Assembly (NCBI RefSeq): GCF_003345355.1
Contig: NZ_QQNB01000001.1
Location: 1,364,001 to 1,428,000 of the forward strand
Length of the DNA stretch: 64,000 bases
Direction: 5' to 3'
DNA from: Sphingomonas aracearum
GTDB lineage: Bacteria; Pseudomonadota; Alphaproteobacteria; Sphingomonadales; Sphingomonadaceae
In this document: positions 35,974-45,002 of the stretch, in pieces
How positions within the stretch are numbered: the stretch's first letter is position 1
How the letters are laid out: each line of letters begins with the position of its first letter
Notes under the pieces: model-generated
What the model was told of the DNA's origin: nothing
What the model saw: only the letters and a program-made list of their open reading frames with translations
Databases searched by the model: none
Position numbers and translations under genes: made by a program

Positions 35974-36435
35974 CTACTTCCCCAGCGCGCAGTTGAGCGC
36001 CGCTGCATCGATCGCGGTGGCGGCGCCCTTCAGCGCATAGACGTCGGCAAACGGCTTTCCGCTCGCGCCCAGCGTTTCCACGCTCATCGACCGGCCGGAT
36101 CGCATGGCGGCGACGATCGCGCGGTCGGTGGCGGGATCGGGCGCCCAGGCGTCGGCACGCGCGGAGAGCAGTTCGAAGCGGCGATCGCCGATCGACAGCG
36201 TCACCTTGGCCTTCAGGTCGCGCGGACGGCTGAGCCGCAGGTACAGCTGGTTGCGCGCGCCGCCCGCCCAGGTGGCGATGCTGGCAAAGGGGCGCCCCTG
36301 CCGCTCCGGGTCCTGCCCGCGCGGCTCGGCCACGGCGAAGCAGCGGCGGGGGGCGGTGTCGGCGAACGCCGCCCAGCCGGCATGCACGCCCAGCGCCGTG
36401 CGCGCCGCCAGCAGCAGGAGCGCCGCGACGCTCAC
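35974..36435 (-). CDS. IalB-like (invasion-associated locus B) family protein
   Basis: A 153-residue exported protein. The GTG start overlaps the stop of the upstream histidine phosphatase gene (GTGA), followed by a hydrophobic signal (VAALLLLAARTALGVHA). The pattern RRCFAVAEP near the start of the mature part, LSIGDRRFELLSARADAWAPDP, and a C-terminal DAAALNC cysteine fit the IalB family. Members are small periplasmic proteins of mostly unknown function; the name comes from Bartonella and does not imply virulence here. Confidence 0.75.
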   Translation of the reverse strand: MSVAALLLLAARTALGVHAGWAAFADTAPRRCFAVAEPRGQDPERQGRPFASIATWAGGARNQLYLRLSRPRDLKAKVTLSIGDRRFELLSARADAWAPDPATDRAIVAAMRSGRSMSVETLGASGKPFADVYALKGAATAIDAAALNCALGK

Positions 36436-37064
36436 GCCGGCGCCCGTCCTTCTCCGAGATACGCAACGCTCTCGCAACCGTTTTCCACCAGCACGATCGA
36501 GCCCTGCGGCAGCCCGCCGGCGATCGGCGCGGCGAACTCCGGATGCATGTCCGCGCCCGTCATCAGCCCGCGCAGCACGCGGCTGGTGATGCCGTGGCTG
36601 ATGACCAGCCGGTCGCCGGCGTCCGCGTCGGTGTCGGCCAGCCACCCGCCGAGCCGCGCGGCGATCTGCCGGTAGCGTTCGCCATCGGGCGATTCGCGCA
36701 GCAGGCCGGTGGGCGCGACCACCGCCTCCTGCCCCAGTTCCTCGAACAGCTGCGGATAATATCGCCCGCCCCAGCTGCCGGTGCCGATCTCCACCAGCCG
36801 CGCGTCCGTGCGCGCCCGGTGCCAGTCCAGCTCGAGATGCTCGGCGATCACCGCCAGCGTCTGCAGCGCGCGGCCGGTCGGCGAGGCCCACAGGGCCAGC
36901 GCCGGGCGCGCGCCGAGCAACGCGCGCAGCGCCCGCCCCATCTCGTCCGCCTGGGCAAAGCCGGCGCGCGTCAGCGGCGTGTGCGGATGGTCGCCCTGCA
37001 GACGCCGGGCGGCGTTGAACACGGTTTCGCCGTGCCGGGCGATGAAATCGCGTCCCTGGCGCAT
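36432..37064 (-). CDS. histidine phosphatase family protein
   Basis: A 210-residue phosphoglycerate-mutase-like phosphatase. The catalytic histidine is in ARHGETVFN (H11), with R10 and E13 beside it; the second histidine lies in VISHGITSRVL. WASPTGRALQT and VEIGTGSWGG also fit the family. The substrate is not predictable. GGGGAG stands ten bases before ATG 37064. It overlaps the downstream IalB-like gene by four bases. Confidence 0.9.
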   Translation of the reverse strand: MRQGRDFIARHGETVFNAARRLQGDHPHTPLTRAGFAQADEMGRALRALLGARPALALWASPTGRALQTLAVIAEHLELDWHRARTDARLVEIGTGSWGGRYYPQLFEELGQEAVVAPTGLLRESPDGERYRQIAARLGGWLADTDADAGDRLVISHGITSRVLRGLMTGADMHPEFAAPIAGGLPQGSIVLVENGCESVAYLGEGRAPA

Positions 37065-37235
37065 GATGCCGCTCCCCTTTCCCGCGCATTGTCGCGCGCC
37101 GCTGCTCTTTCAACCCGCTGTGGCCCAAAAACAACGGTTTTCAGTGTTTAGGTGAGGTTCATGCAACGCGCGCGGCTTTCGTCCATTGGCACGATCCCGG
37201 CCTTGGAGGCGCGGGAACGATTGATGGAGTTTTCT

Positions 37236-37850
37236 ATGCGTAAGCTTGTTCTCACCGCCGCCTCGGCTGCCCTTGCGATCGGCCTTGCCGCGCCCGCCAT
37301 GGCACAGGACGCGCAGGGCCCGTTCACCGGCGCCCGCGTCGAAGCCGTGCTCGGCTATGACAGCATCAGCGACGGCCACGACCAGAGCTCCAGCTCGTCG
37401 GACGGCGTCACCTATGGCGGCGCGTTCGGCTATGACTGGCAGGTCGGCCGCCTGATCGTCGGCGCCGAAGGCGAGATCACCGGTTCGACGACCGACACGC
37501 GCACGGACAACCTGATCGCCAACGGCGACAGCTACCGCATGGATGCCGGCCGCGACCTCTATGCCGGCGTGCGCGTCGGCGCGGCGATCTCGCCGGTGGC
37601 GATGGTCTATGCCAAGGGCGGCTACACCAACGCCCGCGTGGACGAGGAGTACCGCGTCGGCTCGACCCGCACCACGGGTCACACGGACCTTGACGGTTTC
37701 CGCATCGGCGCCGGGCTCGAGTACAAGACCAGCGCCAACACCTATGTGAAGGGCGAGTACCGCTATTCGAACTATTCGGGCGGCGACAACGTCTATGACG
37801 TGGACGTGGATCGCCACCAGGTGGTCGCCGGCGTGGGCCTTCGCTTCTGA
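37236..37850 (+). CDS. outer membrane beta-barrel (porin-like) protein
   Basis: A 204-residue outer-membrane protein. The signal peptide (RKLVLTAASAALAIGLAAPAMA) is cleaved near AMA-QD. The mature part shows the alternating strands of an eight-stranded OmpA/opacity-type barrel (GARVEAVLGYDSI, YGGAFGYDWQVG, YAGVRVGAAISP, YVKGEYRYSNYSG) and ends in a terminal aromatic residue (VAGVGLRF), the signal for the BAM machinery. GGAG at 37226-37229, inside an upstream ATGGAG, sets ATG 37236 as the start. A strong terminator follows. Confidence 0.92.
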   Translation: MRKLVLTAASAALAIGLAAPAMAQDAQGPFTGARVEAVLGYDSISDGHDQSSSSSDGVTYGGAFGYDWQVGRLIVGAEGEITGSTTDTRTDNLIANGDSYRMDAGRDLYAGVRVGAAISPVAMVYAKGGYTNARVDEEYRVGSTRTTGHTDLDGFRIGAGLEYKTSANTYVKGEYRYSNYSGGDNVYDVDVDRHQVVAGVGLRF

Positions 37851-37928
37851 CGAGTCGCTCCGTTCGATCTGGTGGCGCCGTCTTTTCGGACAGCATCCCG
37901 GCGGCGCCACCGTTCGGAAACGGAGGAG

Positions 37929-37966
37929 AAAGGGGGTCGCGGCGCGCTTGCCGCGGCCCTTTTTTT
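37929..37966 (+). terminator. Rho-independent terminator of the outer-membrane protein gene
   Basis: GGTCGCGGC (37935-37943) pairs with GCCGCGGCC (37950-37958) across a six-base loop with one G-U pair. AAAGGG before and CCCTTTTTTT after complete an intrinsic terminator. It insulates dnaN, whose promoter must lie in 37967-38052. Confidence 0.88.
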
Positions 37967-38052
37967 CGTTCAGTTAAGTTCCTGGCAACTGCGTGCTCGC
38001 GAGAGACCGTCGGAAAGGGTTGGGGCCGGCGGCCCCCGGGGGATTTGACGAG

Positions 38053-39153
38053 ATGAAGGCCACCATCGAACGCGCCACCTTGCTGAAGGCGCTCAGCCAC
38101 GTTCAGTCCGTGGTGGAGCGGCGCAACACCATTCCCATCCTGTCCAACGTGCTGATCGAGGCCGGCGAAGGCTCCATCAAGCTGATGGCGACCGATCTCG
38201 ACCTGCAGATCAACGAAGGCGTCGCCGCCGCGGTGGACCAGCCCGGCGCCACCACCGTTTCCGCGCACACCCTGTTCGACATCGCCCGCAAGCTGCCCGA
38301 AGGCGCGCAGGTGCAGCTGTCCGCCGCGGAAGGCCGCATGGCGATCGTCGCCGGTCGCGCGCGCTTTTCGCTCGGCACGCTGCCGCGCGACGACTTCCCG
38401 GTGATCGCCGAGGGCGAGCTGCCGACCCAGTTCGAGCTGCCGGCCGAGACGCTGAAGCAGATCATCGACAAGACCCGCTTCGCCATCTCCACCGAGGAGA
38501 CGCGCTATTATCTCAACGGCATCTTCTTCCACGTCGCCGAGGGTGTGCTCAAGGCGGCGGCGACCGACGGGCACCGGCTGGCGCGCGTGACGGTGGACCA
38601 GCCGCAGGGCGCCGAAGGCATGCCGGACGTGATCGTGCCGCGCAAATGCGTCGCCGAGTTGCGCAAGCTGCTGGACGAGGTGGACGGCTCGGTCGGCGTG
38701 TCGCTGTCGGGGACCAAGATCCGCTTCGATCTCGGCCAGGCGGTGCTCACCTCCAAGCTGATCGACGGCACCTTCCCCGATTACAGCCGCGTGATCCCGA
38801 CCGGCAACGACAAGATCCTGAAGATCGACCCGCGCTCGTTCGCCGAGGGGGTGGACCGCGTGTCGACCATCGCCACCGAGAAGACCCGCGCGGTGAAGAT
38901 GGGCCTCGATCGCGACAAGATCACGCTGTCCGTGACCAGCCCGGAAAACGGCACCGCGGCGGAGGAAGTGCCCGGCGAGTACGTGTCCGCGCCGTTCGAG
39001 ATCGGCTTCAACAGCCGCTATCTGCTGGACATCCTCGGCCAGCTGGAGGGCGATGCGGTGGAAGTGCACCTCGCCGATGCCGCCGCGCCCACGCTGATCC
39101 GCGAGAACGACAAGGCGCCCGCGCTGTACGTTCTCATGCCGATGCGGGTCTGA
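38053..39153 (+). CDS. dnaN: DNA polymerase III beta clamp
   Basis: Sliding clamp that holds replicative polymerase on DNA. The 366-residue length is standard, with three repeated clamp domains. The start MKATIERATLLKALSHVQSV and the motifs RRNTIPILSNVLIEA, DGHRLARV and the C-terminal ALYVLMPMRV are diagnostic. I chose ATG 38053; a longer ORF opens at 37993 but lacks conserved residues. In many bacteria dnaA, dnaN and recF are adjacent; here dnaA is absent and recF is separated by an inverted gene. Confidence 0.98.
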   Translation: MKATIERATLLKALSHVQSVVERRNTIPILSNVLIEAGEGSIKLMATDLDLQINEGVAAAVDQPGATTVSAHTLFDIARKLPEGAQVQLSAAEGRMAIVAGRARFSLGTLPRDDFPVIAEGELPTQFELPAETLKQIIDKTRFAISTEETRYYLNGIFFHVAEGVLKAAATDGHRLARVTVDQPQGAEGMPDVIVPRKCVAELRKLLDEVDGSVGVSLSGTKIRFDLGQAVLTSKLIDGTFPDYSRVIPTGNDKILKIDPRSFAEGVDRVSTIATEKTRAVKMGLDRDKITLSVTSPENGTAAEEVPGEYVSAPFEIGFNSRYLLDILGQLEGDAVEVHLADAAAPTLIRENDKAPALYVLMPMRV

Positions 39154-39162
39154 CCGGCCCTG

Positions 39163-39270
39163 TCCTCCCCGGCACGAGGAGGGGGACCAGCCGCAGGCTG
39201 GTGGAGGGGCGGCTCCACGAACGACCCCGTTTGCGGCAACGCCCGTACACCTTCCCTTTTCAGGGGAGGA
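39163..39270. repeat. composite palindromic element between dnaN and the glycosyltransferase
   Basis: An inner perfect hairpin, ACCAGCC-GCA-GGCTGGT (39186-39202), lies inside outer arms TCCTCCCC (39163-39170) and GGGGAGGA (39263-39270). The sequence GGGGGACCAGCCGCAGGCTG is of a kind often repeated between alphaproteobacterial genes. It separates two convergent genes and may act in termination. Confidence 0.65.
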
Positions 39271-39288
39271 TAAGCCCGCCGGTCCGGC

Positions 39289-40758
39289 TCACTCCACCCG
39301 CCGCTCGATCACGAGGCGGCGGGGATGGTTGATGTACGGGAACAGCCACGGCCCCTGCAGCATCGCCACCTGTCGCCAGCGGCCGGGTTGCTCGGTCTTG
39401 GGCGTGAAAGCGCGTACCTGTACCTGCCCGATCCGCGCGGGCGCCTTGGTGATGCGGTTGTTCACGCCGGCCAGGATCGCCGGAAAGGCGATGCGGTCGC
39501 GATTGGCGGGGTCGATGTGCAGCCGCGCGTCCGGATGCGCCTTCAGCCAGGGCAGGATCAGCCGCGCATCGCGCTGGCGGTCGGGGGACAGCAGGATGGT
39601 GAGGCCACCGCAGACCAGCACCAGCGCCAGCGCGATCTGCCGCATGCGCTGCGCCGCACGGGTCGCCGCCGGGCCGTTCAGCAGCAGCGCCACCGCGATG
39701 CTCGCGGCATACAGCGCGACCAGATAGTAACGCGGCTGCGGACGCAGCGTCAGCACCCAGGTGACGATCAGGTAGCAGGCGATGGTGACGGCCAGCAGCC
39801 ACGGCATCAGCCGCGCCGTCGCGCTGCCCCGTGCCGGCCGGGTGTGGCGCGAGAAGAACAACAGCGCCCAGGCGAAGAACAGCAGCGCGAATTCGGGCGC
39901 GGCGAAGAAGTTCATGATCGGATCGGTCAGCCAGAACAGCTTGATCGGCCCGGCCTGCGTCCAGCGCGAGGCAAGGTCCGGGTTCAGGAAAACGCGGCCG
40001 TGATAGACGCCGCCGGTCAGGTGCGCGCTGTAGATGCCGGTGTGGGCGCTGTCGACATGCAGCCGGTAGAGCGGGTCGCCGCTGCGCAGCCACAGCCAGC
40101 CATTGTCGATCAGGAGCGGCGGCAGGAAGCCGGCCACGAAGGCGAACGCCAGCGGCCAGCCCATCCGCCCGCGCCACCAGGCCACGGCATAGATCGGCAA
40201 CAGGCATGCCGCGGTTTCGCGCGTCATGATCGCCAGCGCGATGAACAGGCCGGAGCCGGCCATCGCCAGCCCCGCCCCTCGTCCGCCGCCCCGCGCTTCC
40301 CAGAACAGCCAGCCGGAGATCGCGGCAAAGGCGAGTTCCACGATTTCCGGCCCGAGATTGGTCGCGCTCTGGTGCAAGGCCGGCGTGAACAGCGCCAGCA
40401 GCAGCCAGGTGCCCGCCGCGCGCAGGCCGGCGGCGCGCGCCATCATCACCGTGGAGAAGCTGACCAGCAGGTCGCCGTATAGGCGGGGCACCAGTTGCAG
40501 CGCCCACATGCTGACATCGAACTGCCTGAAGGACGCCACCAGCGACAGCACCAGCGGATGGCGCAGCGACCAGTGCGTGCGGCCCGGATGCGGCCCGTTC
40601 GTGATCCAGCGCAGTGCGGATTCCAGATACCGCTGCTCGTCCGACGAGCCGCCGAAATAGTTGGTCGGGCGGAAATGAAAGGAAAGGTCGGCGATCACCC
40701 AGGCACCCAGGGCAATGGCGATCAGCTGCAACGGGCCGAGCGCGGCACCCTTCGTCAT
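39289..40758 (-). CDS. GT39/ArnT-like GT-C membrane glycosyltransferase
   Basis: A 489-residue polytopic protein with 10-12 helices. After the first helix it has GGSSDEQRYLESALRW, with the acidic pair D40-E41 expected in the catalytic loop of GT-C enzymes that use polyprenyl-phosphate sugars. MTRETAACLLPIYAVAWW lies in a middle helix region. The C-terminal 120 residues are soluble. The sugar and acceptor are unknown. ATG 40758 gives the natural start. It sits inverted between dnaN and recF with repeat elements on both sides. Confidence 0.78.
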   Translation of the reverse strand: MTKGAALGPLQLIAIALGAWVIADLSFHFRPTNYFGGSSDEQRYLESALRWITNGPHPGRTHWSLRHPLVLSLVASFRQFDVSMWALQLVPRLYGDLLVSFSTVMMARAAGLRAAGTWLLLALFTPALHQSATNLGPEIVELAFAAISGWLFWEARGGGRGAGLAMAGSGLFIALAIMTRETAACLLPIYAVAWWRGRMGWPLAFAFVAGFLPPLLIDNGWLWLRSGDPLYRLHVDSAHTGIYSAHLTGGVYHGRVFLNPDLASRWTQAGPIKLFWLTDPIMNFFAAPEFALLFFAWALLFFSRHTRPARGSATARLMPWLLAVTIACYLIVTWVLTLRPQPRYYLVALYAASIAVALLLNGPAATRAAQRMRQIALALVLVCGGLTILLSPDRQRDARLILPWLKAHPDARLHIDPANRDRIAFPAILAGVNNRITKAPARIGQVQVRAFTPKTEQPGRWRQVAMLQGPWLFPYINHPRRLVIERRVE

Positions 40759-40933
40759 TCCGGTTCTCACGGACGGGATTCTTGGCCGATCGGTGCGACC
40801 TTGCCTAGTCCCGCCGAAGTCGGCTTTGCGACAAGGTGTTTCTTCGCCGGGAAGGAGCGGCCCCCTCTGCGCTCCGCCCTCACCCCGGCGAAGGCAGCCT
40901 GTGCACAACTCGGCGCGGCTGCCCCGCCCATAC

Positions 40934-41027
40934 GTCACCCCGGACCTGTTCCGGGGTCCATGGCTCGGCAAGAGTAACGACCGCCGCTCTTGCCGAGCCG
41001 TGGATGCCGGAACAGGTCCGGCATGAC
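40934..41027. repeat. long inverted repeat, 41-bp arms
   Basis: The left arm (40934-40974) begins GTCACCCCGGACCTGTTCCG and ends GGCTCGGCAAGAG; the right arm (40987-41027) begins CTCTTGCCGAGCC and ends CCGGCATGAC. The loop is 12 bases. The outer parts are imperfect while CTCTTGCCGAGCC pairs exactly. It belongs to the same broad REP-like group as the other elements but has longer arms. The remaining 40759-40933 shows degenerate copies (CACCCCGGCGAAGG near 40881) and no gene. Confidence 0.85.
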
Positions 41028-41156
41028 AGGATTTTTCGAGAGCGTCCCGCCTTTGCCAGGTGACAAGGAAAAATCGTGAGCGCTTCTGGCGGAAGCGTCG
41101 ACCCCGGCGATTTGCGCCGGTGGCATGGCAGCGGCGATGCGCCTAGGGATGTGGCG

Positions 41157-42230
41157 ATGCTTCGCCGTCTGGTGCTTACCGACTTTCGCAACCATGCCGA
41201 TGCCGTGCTCGCGCCGGGCGCCGGCTTTGTGGTGCTGGCCGGGGAGAATGGGGCGGGGAAGACCAACGTGCTGGAAGCGGTTTCCCTGCTGGCACCGGGC
41301 AAGGGCCTGCGCCGTGCGGCCCTGTCGGAAATGGCGCGGCAGGGCGGCGCGGGGGGTTTCGGCATCGCGGCCACGGTGGCAGACGATGTGGAGCTCGCAA
41401 CCGGCGCGGCGGCGGCTGCGCCCGAGCGGCGTCTGGTGCGCATCCAGGGCGCGCCCGCGGCCGCAACGGCGCTGGCCGAATGGCTCACCGTCCTGTGGCT
41501 GACCCCGGCGATGGACCGCCTGTTCGTGGAGGCGCCGGGCGAGCGGCGGCGCTTTCTCGACCGGCTGACGCTGGCGCTGGCGCCGTCCCATGCCACCCAT
41601 GCCAGCCGCTACGAGGCGGCGATGCGCGCGCGCAACCGCCTGCTGACGGAAGAGGCGCCTGCCGACCCGCACTGGCTCGCCGCGCTGGAGGCGCAGATGG
41701 CGGAGCACGGCGCCGCCATCGACCAGGCGCGCCGCGAGACGGTGGCGGCGCTCGCCGCCCGGCTCGCCGACACGCCCGAGGGACCGTTCGCGCGCGCCGG
41801 CCTGAAGCTGGAAGGCTGGACCGGCGGCGGCGAGACGCTGGCCGCCGACCTCGCCCGCGGCCGCGCGCGCGATGCCGCCGCAGGGCGCGCGCTGGCCGGG
41901 CCGCACCGCAGCGACCTGGCGGTCACCCATCTCGGCAAGAACCAGCCGGCCGCGCTCGGCTCCACCGGCGAGCAGAAGGCGCTGCTGCTCGGGCTCGTCC
42001 TCGCCCATGCCGATCTGGTGGCGGAACGCACCGAACGCGCGCCGGTCCTGTTGCTGGACGAGGTCGCCGCGCATCTCGACCCCGCCCGCCGCGCCGCGCT
42101 GTACCAACGGCTCGCGGGAAAGGGCCAGGTGTGGATGACCGGCACCGAGCCGGCGCTGTTCGACGGGCTGCCGGGCGAGACGACCCGTTATGCGGTGGAG
42201 GAGGGACGGATCGAAGGCGACACCGCCTGA
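41157..42230 (+). CDS. recF: DNA replication and repair protein RecF
   Basis: SMC-like ATPase that helps load RecA at gaps and restarts forks. The 357-residue protein has Walker [10 protein letters not shown] (about 30-38), the signature region [17 protein letters not shown] and Walker [28 protein letters not shown] is the typical start. ATG 41157 was chosen because AGGGA lies seven bases before it; the longer ORF from 41076 is unconserved. It is not followed by gyrB as in many genomes. Confidence 0.95.
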   Translation: MLRRLVLTDFRNHADAVLAPGAGFVVLAGENGAGKTNVLEAVSLLAPGKGLRRAALSEMARQGGAGGFGIAATVADDVELATGAAAAAPERRLVRIQGAPAAATALAEWLTVLWLTPAMDRLFVEAPGERRRFLDRLTLALAPSHATHASRYEAAMRARNRLLTEEAPADPHWLAALEAQMAEHGAAIDQARRETVAALAARLADTPEGPFARAGLKLEGWTGGGETLAADLARGRARDAAAGRALAGPHRSDLAVTHLGKNQPAALGSTGEQKALLLGLVLAHADLVAERTERAPVLLLDEVAAHLDPARRAALYQRLAGKGQVWMTGTEPALFDGLPGETTRYAVEEGRIEGDTA

Positions 42231-42314
42231 AGCGATGCTGCTCCGCGCCGCCAATTCCGGCTTACCCGTCCGCTCATGGGGAACGCGGACGGCCAGCTTC
42301 GCGGTAGGTCGAGG

Positions 42315-42761
42315 CTACACCGCCGCTGGGTCGTTCTTGCAGTTCGCGAACCCGGCCTTCACCTGCCTGGCAGTCCACAAGCCCTTCCGCGACATCGAGA
42401 CAAGCAGCGCGGACGTCGCATTGTAACTGGGGGCGGATGCATCGCCGGGACGAGCAAGCCCCTTGTCGCGAAAGCATAGTCGCAGGAAGCGGGGACCGGC
42501 CGATATCACATCGAAGCGCATCATCCAGCTTTCGTCCTCGCGGAACAGGCTCGCTCCACGGCCGGCCTTCCTGATCCTGACGAAGCCGTAATCCGCGAAC
42601 GTCGCCTTGCCGGGCAGGCGTCGAGGACCGACCGAATTGGGGAAACTCGTCAGGTCCAACCTTCTGATGACCTGCTGTACCTGCTCACCTCCGGTTGGCG
42701 CAGCCATTGACGCGCCAGCCGCGACAAGCGCCGCCCATGCGGCCAAGACCATCATCCTCAT
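42315..42761 (-). CDS. hypothetical exported protein
   Basis: A 148-residue protein with a signal peptide (MVLAAWAALVAAGASMAAP). The mature part has FADYGFVRIRKAGRG, FDVISAGPRFLRLCFRDKG and SALLVSMSRKGLW, and two cysteines (near 96 and 141) that could form a disulfide. I do not recognise the family. Its lower GC and its orphan place after recF suggest a lineage-specific gene. Confidence 0.6.
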   Translation of the reverse strand: MRMMVLAAWAALVAAGASMAAPTGGEQVQQVIRRLDLTSFPNSVGPRRLPGKATFADYGFVRIRKAGRGASLFREDESWMMRFDVISAGPRFLRLCFRDKGLARPGDASAPSYNATSALLVSMSRKGLWTARQVKAGFANCKNDPAAV

Positions 42762-42902
42762 GACCGCGATCCTTTACCCAGCCGGACGGTGACCGGCAGA
42801 GACAGGCGACACCAGCGTCCGCGCACAAGCAAGGTCTATTTCAACTCGAACCGCCGCAAGTGGGCGTACGCGGACGCCAGATGACGTGTGGCTCTCGTCG
42901 CC

Positions 42903-43520
42903 TCACGCAAATGCCGGTGCCTGGCGCAGCTGCTGGTAGGCGGCGATCACCTTCTGCAAATGGCCTTCATGGCTGCGGTCGCCGCCGTTGCGATCCGGAT
43001 GATATTTCCGCACCAGTTCCGAATAGCGCTTGCGCAGTGCCGAGCGGTCGGCATCGGCGGGCAGATCGAGCACGCGCAGGCTCTCCCGGTCCTGCCCCGA
43101 CAGGGGCTTGCCGTCCTTGCGTTCCGGAGCGGTCTCGCGGCGGAAGCGCGCGCTGATCGCGTCCAGCGGATCGGAGAAGTCGGACCAGCGCGGCGGGCGA
43201 TCGGCGCCACCGGAGGCGAAGGCGCGCGTTTCGCGCTCCCAGCCGGCGAACGGGCGCTGCGCGGCGTGGATCTCCTCCGCGCTCATGCCGTTGAAGAAAT
43301 TGTACCGGTTGTTGAACGCGCGGACGTGCTCCAGGCAGAACCAGCGATAGGCGCCCGGCCCGTCGCTGCCGCCGCGCGGCCCTTCCAGCAAGGGCGCACG
43401 AAATTCGCCCGATTCCTCGCAGCCAGGCTCGCTGCACACTCTGCCCGTTCCTTCGACCCGCCCATGAAACCGGGTGTTGGGCCTGTCTTTGCCGTCTGTC
43501 CGCGCCACGCGGCTCCCCAT
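42903..43520 (-). CDS. J-domain protein with N-terminal cysteine motifs
   Basis: A 205-residue protein whose last 65 residues form a DnaJ J-domain (ESLRVLDLPADADRSALRKR, then RKYHPDRNGGDRS, with the HPD motif). The N-terminal half has VCSEPGCEESGEFRAP and YRWFCLEHVRAFN, Cys/His groups that could bind a metal. J-domains stimulate Hsp70 ATPase; the N-terminal part presumably selects the client. ATG 43520 was chosen from several starts. It is divergent from bolA with only 28 bases between the starts. Confidence 0.85.
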   Translation of the reverse strand: MGSRVARTDGKDRPNTRFHGRVEGTGRVCSEPGCEESGEFRAPLLEGPRGGSDGPGAYRWFCLEHVRAFNNRYNFFNGMSAEEIHAAQRPFAGWERETRAFASGGADRPPRWSDFSDPLDAISARFRRETAPERKDGKPLSGQDRESLRVLDLPADADRSALRKRYSELVRKYHPDRNGGDRSHEGHLQKVIAAYQQLRQAPAFA

Positions 43521-43548
43521 TCCAAGTGAAACGGTCCATATAGGGTCG

Positions 43549-43845
43549 ATGACCGACACCGCCACCGTGCCCGCCCCCCCTTTCCTCGGCCAGATCATCA
43601 CCGCCCGTCTCACCGAAGCGCTCGCGCCGACGCATCTGGAGGTGGTGAACGACAGCCACCATCATGCCGGCCACAGCGGCGACGACGGCACGGGCGAATC
43701 GCACTGGACCGTGGTTGTGGAAAGCCCGCGCTTCTCCGGCCTGTCGCGCGTTGCGCGTCAGCGGCTGGTCAATGGCGCGCTGGCGGACCTGCTGGCCACC
43801 CGCATCCACGCGCTGGCGATCCGCGCCCGCGCACCGGGCGAATGA
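43549..43845 (+). CDS. bolA: BolA family protein
   Basis: A 98-residue BolA-fold protein. The loop with NDSHHHAGH and GESHWTVVVES, then SRVARQRLVNGALADLL, is the family signature; the histidines can bind Fe-S clusters with monothiol glutaredoxins. BolA proteins act in iron homeostasis and stress morphology. It lies opposite the J-domain protein, a neighbour in many alphaproteobacteria, and 16 bases before the GST gene, which has its own strong ribosome-binding site. Confidence 0.92.
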   Translation: MTDTATVPAPPFLGQIITARLTEALAPTHLEVVNDSHHHAGHSGDDGTGESHWTVVVESPRFSGLSRVARQRLVNGALADLLATRIHALAIRARAPGE

Positions 43846-43861
43846 AACGGGGGAGGAGTTG

Positions 43862-44566
43862 ATGGCCTACAAGCTCTGGTACTGGCCCGGCATCCAGGGA
43901 CGCGGCGAGTTCGTCCGCCTTGCCCTGGAAGCCGCCGGCATCGCTTATGAGGATTGCGCGCGCGACAGGGGGGTCGAGGCGCTGATCGCGGACATGGAGG
44001 CGCGCACCGGTCGCGGCCCCTTCGCGCCGCCCTATCTGGAGGTCGACGGCCTGGTGATTGCGCAGGTCGCCGACATCCTGCTGTATCTCGGCGACCGGCA
44101 CGATCTTGCGCCGTCGAAGATCGCCGATCGCTACTGGGTGCATCAGGTGCAGCTGACCATCGCGGATGCCGTTGCCGAGGTGCACAACGTCCACCATCCC
44201 GTGGCGATGATGGACTATTATGACGACCAGAAGCCCGAGGCGGCGCGCGCGGCGAAGCAGTTTCGCGAGCAGCGCCTCCCCAAATTCCTCGGCTGGCTGG
44301 AGCAGGCGGCGAACGCGAACCCCGGCGACTGGCTGATCGACCATCGCTGGACCTATGCCGACACCTCCCTGTTCCAGCTGGTCGAGGGCCTGCGCTACAT
44401 GTTCCCGCGCGCCATGGCCGCGATCGAGGGCGATTATCGAAGCGTGACCCGCATCCGCGACCAGGTGGCGCAACTGCCGGGCGTTCATGCCTATCTGAAG
44501 AGCGAGCGGCGCATTCCCTTCAACACCGACGGCATCTTCCGCCAGTATCCCGAGCTCGATGGCTAG
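43862..44566 (+). CDS. glutathione S-transferase family protein
   Basis: A 234-residue GST. The N-terminal thioredoxin-like domain starts YKLWYWPGIQGRGEFVRLAL and contains FAPPYLEVDGLVIAQVADIL, the glutathione-binding segment. The C-terminal helical domain has WTYADTSLFQLVEGLRYMFP. The family is broad and the substrate is unknown. GGGGGAGGAG precedes the ATG. Its last codons overlap the start of the NUDIX gene by eight bases. Confidence 0.9.
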   Translation: MAYKLWYWPGIQGRGEFVRLALEAAGIAYEDCARDRGVEALIADMEARTGRGPFAPPYLEVDGLVIAQVADILLYLGDRHDLAPSKIADRYWVHQVQLTIADAVAEVHNVHHPVAMMDYYDDQKPEAARAAKQFREQRLPKFLGWLEQAANANPGDWLIDHRWTYADTSLFQLVEGLRYMFPRAMAAIEGDYRSVTRIRDQVAQLPGVHAYLKSERRIPFNTDGIFRQYPELDG

Positions 44567-45002
44567 GGTTCCCCGCCCTGCCGCGCGGATCCTGCTGGTC
44601 GATGCGGCCGGCCGCGTGCTGCTGTTCCGCTTCACGGCGGACGATCGTGCGCCCTTCTGGTGCACCCCCGGCGGCGCCGTCGATCCGGGCGAAAGCTACG
44701 AGCAGGCGGCGCGGCGCGAGCTGATCGAGGAAGTCGGCCTCCCTGCCGATCCCGGGCCGCAGGTCGATCGCCGCGTGGTCGATTTCCTGACGCTGGAGGG
44801 CGTGGAGGTGACCGCGGACGAGCGCTGGTTCCGGGTCGACGTGGAAAGCCACGAGGTAGACCCGGCCGGCCATACCGAACTCGAACGACGCGTGATGCAA
44901 AGCTGGCGCTGGTGGACGCGCGACGATCTGGCGGCGTGCGAGGAGACGGTGTATCCCGACGACATCCTGGCGATGCTCGCCCAAACGGATTTCCGCCGAT
45001 GA
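44559..45002 (+). CDS. NUDIX hydrolase
   Basis: A 147-residue NUDIX protein. The catalytic box GGAVDPGESYEQAARRELIEEVG fits GX5EX7REUXEEXGU, with the REL and EE metal ligands. The length and the lack of extra domains leave the nucleotide or other diphosphate substrate open. It overlaps GST by eight bases and pirin by four (ATGA), so the three are translated together. Confidence 0.9.
   Translation: MARVPRPAARILLVDAAGRVLLFRFTADDRAPFWCTPGGAVDPGESYEQAARRELIEEVGLPADPGPQVDRRVVDFLTLEGVEVTADERWFRVDVESHEVDPAGHTELERRVMQSWRWWTRDDLAACEETVYPDDILAMLAQTDFRR

Noticed and set aside
35974..36435. IalB-like protein as a virulence factor
   Set aside because: The family name comes from Bartonella, but members are widespread in free-living alphaproteobacteria; nothing here points to virulence.
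40836..41063. Short ORFs in the dnaN-recF gap
   Set aside because: They lie across the 41-bp-arm inverted repeat and have no ribosome-binding site or protein-like composition.
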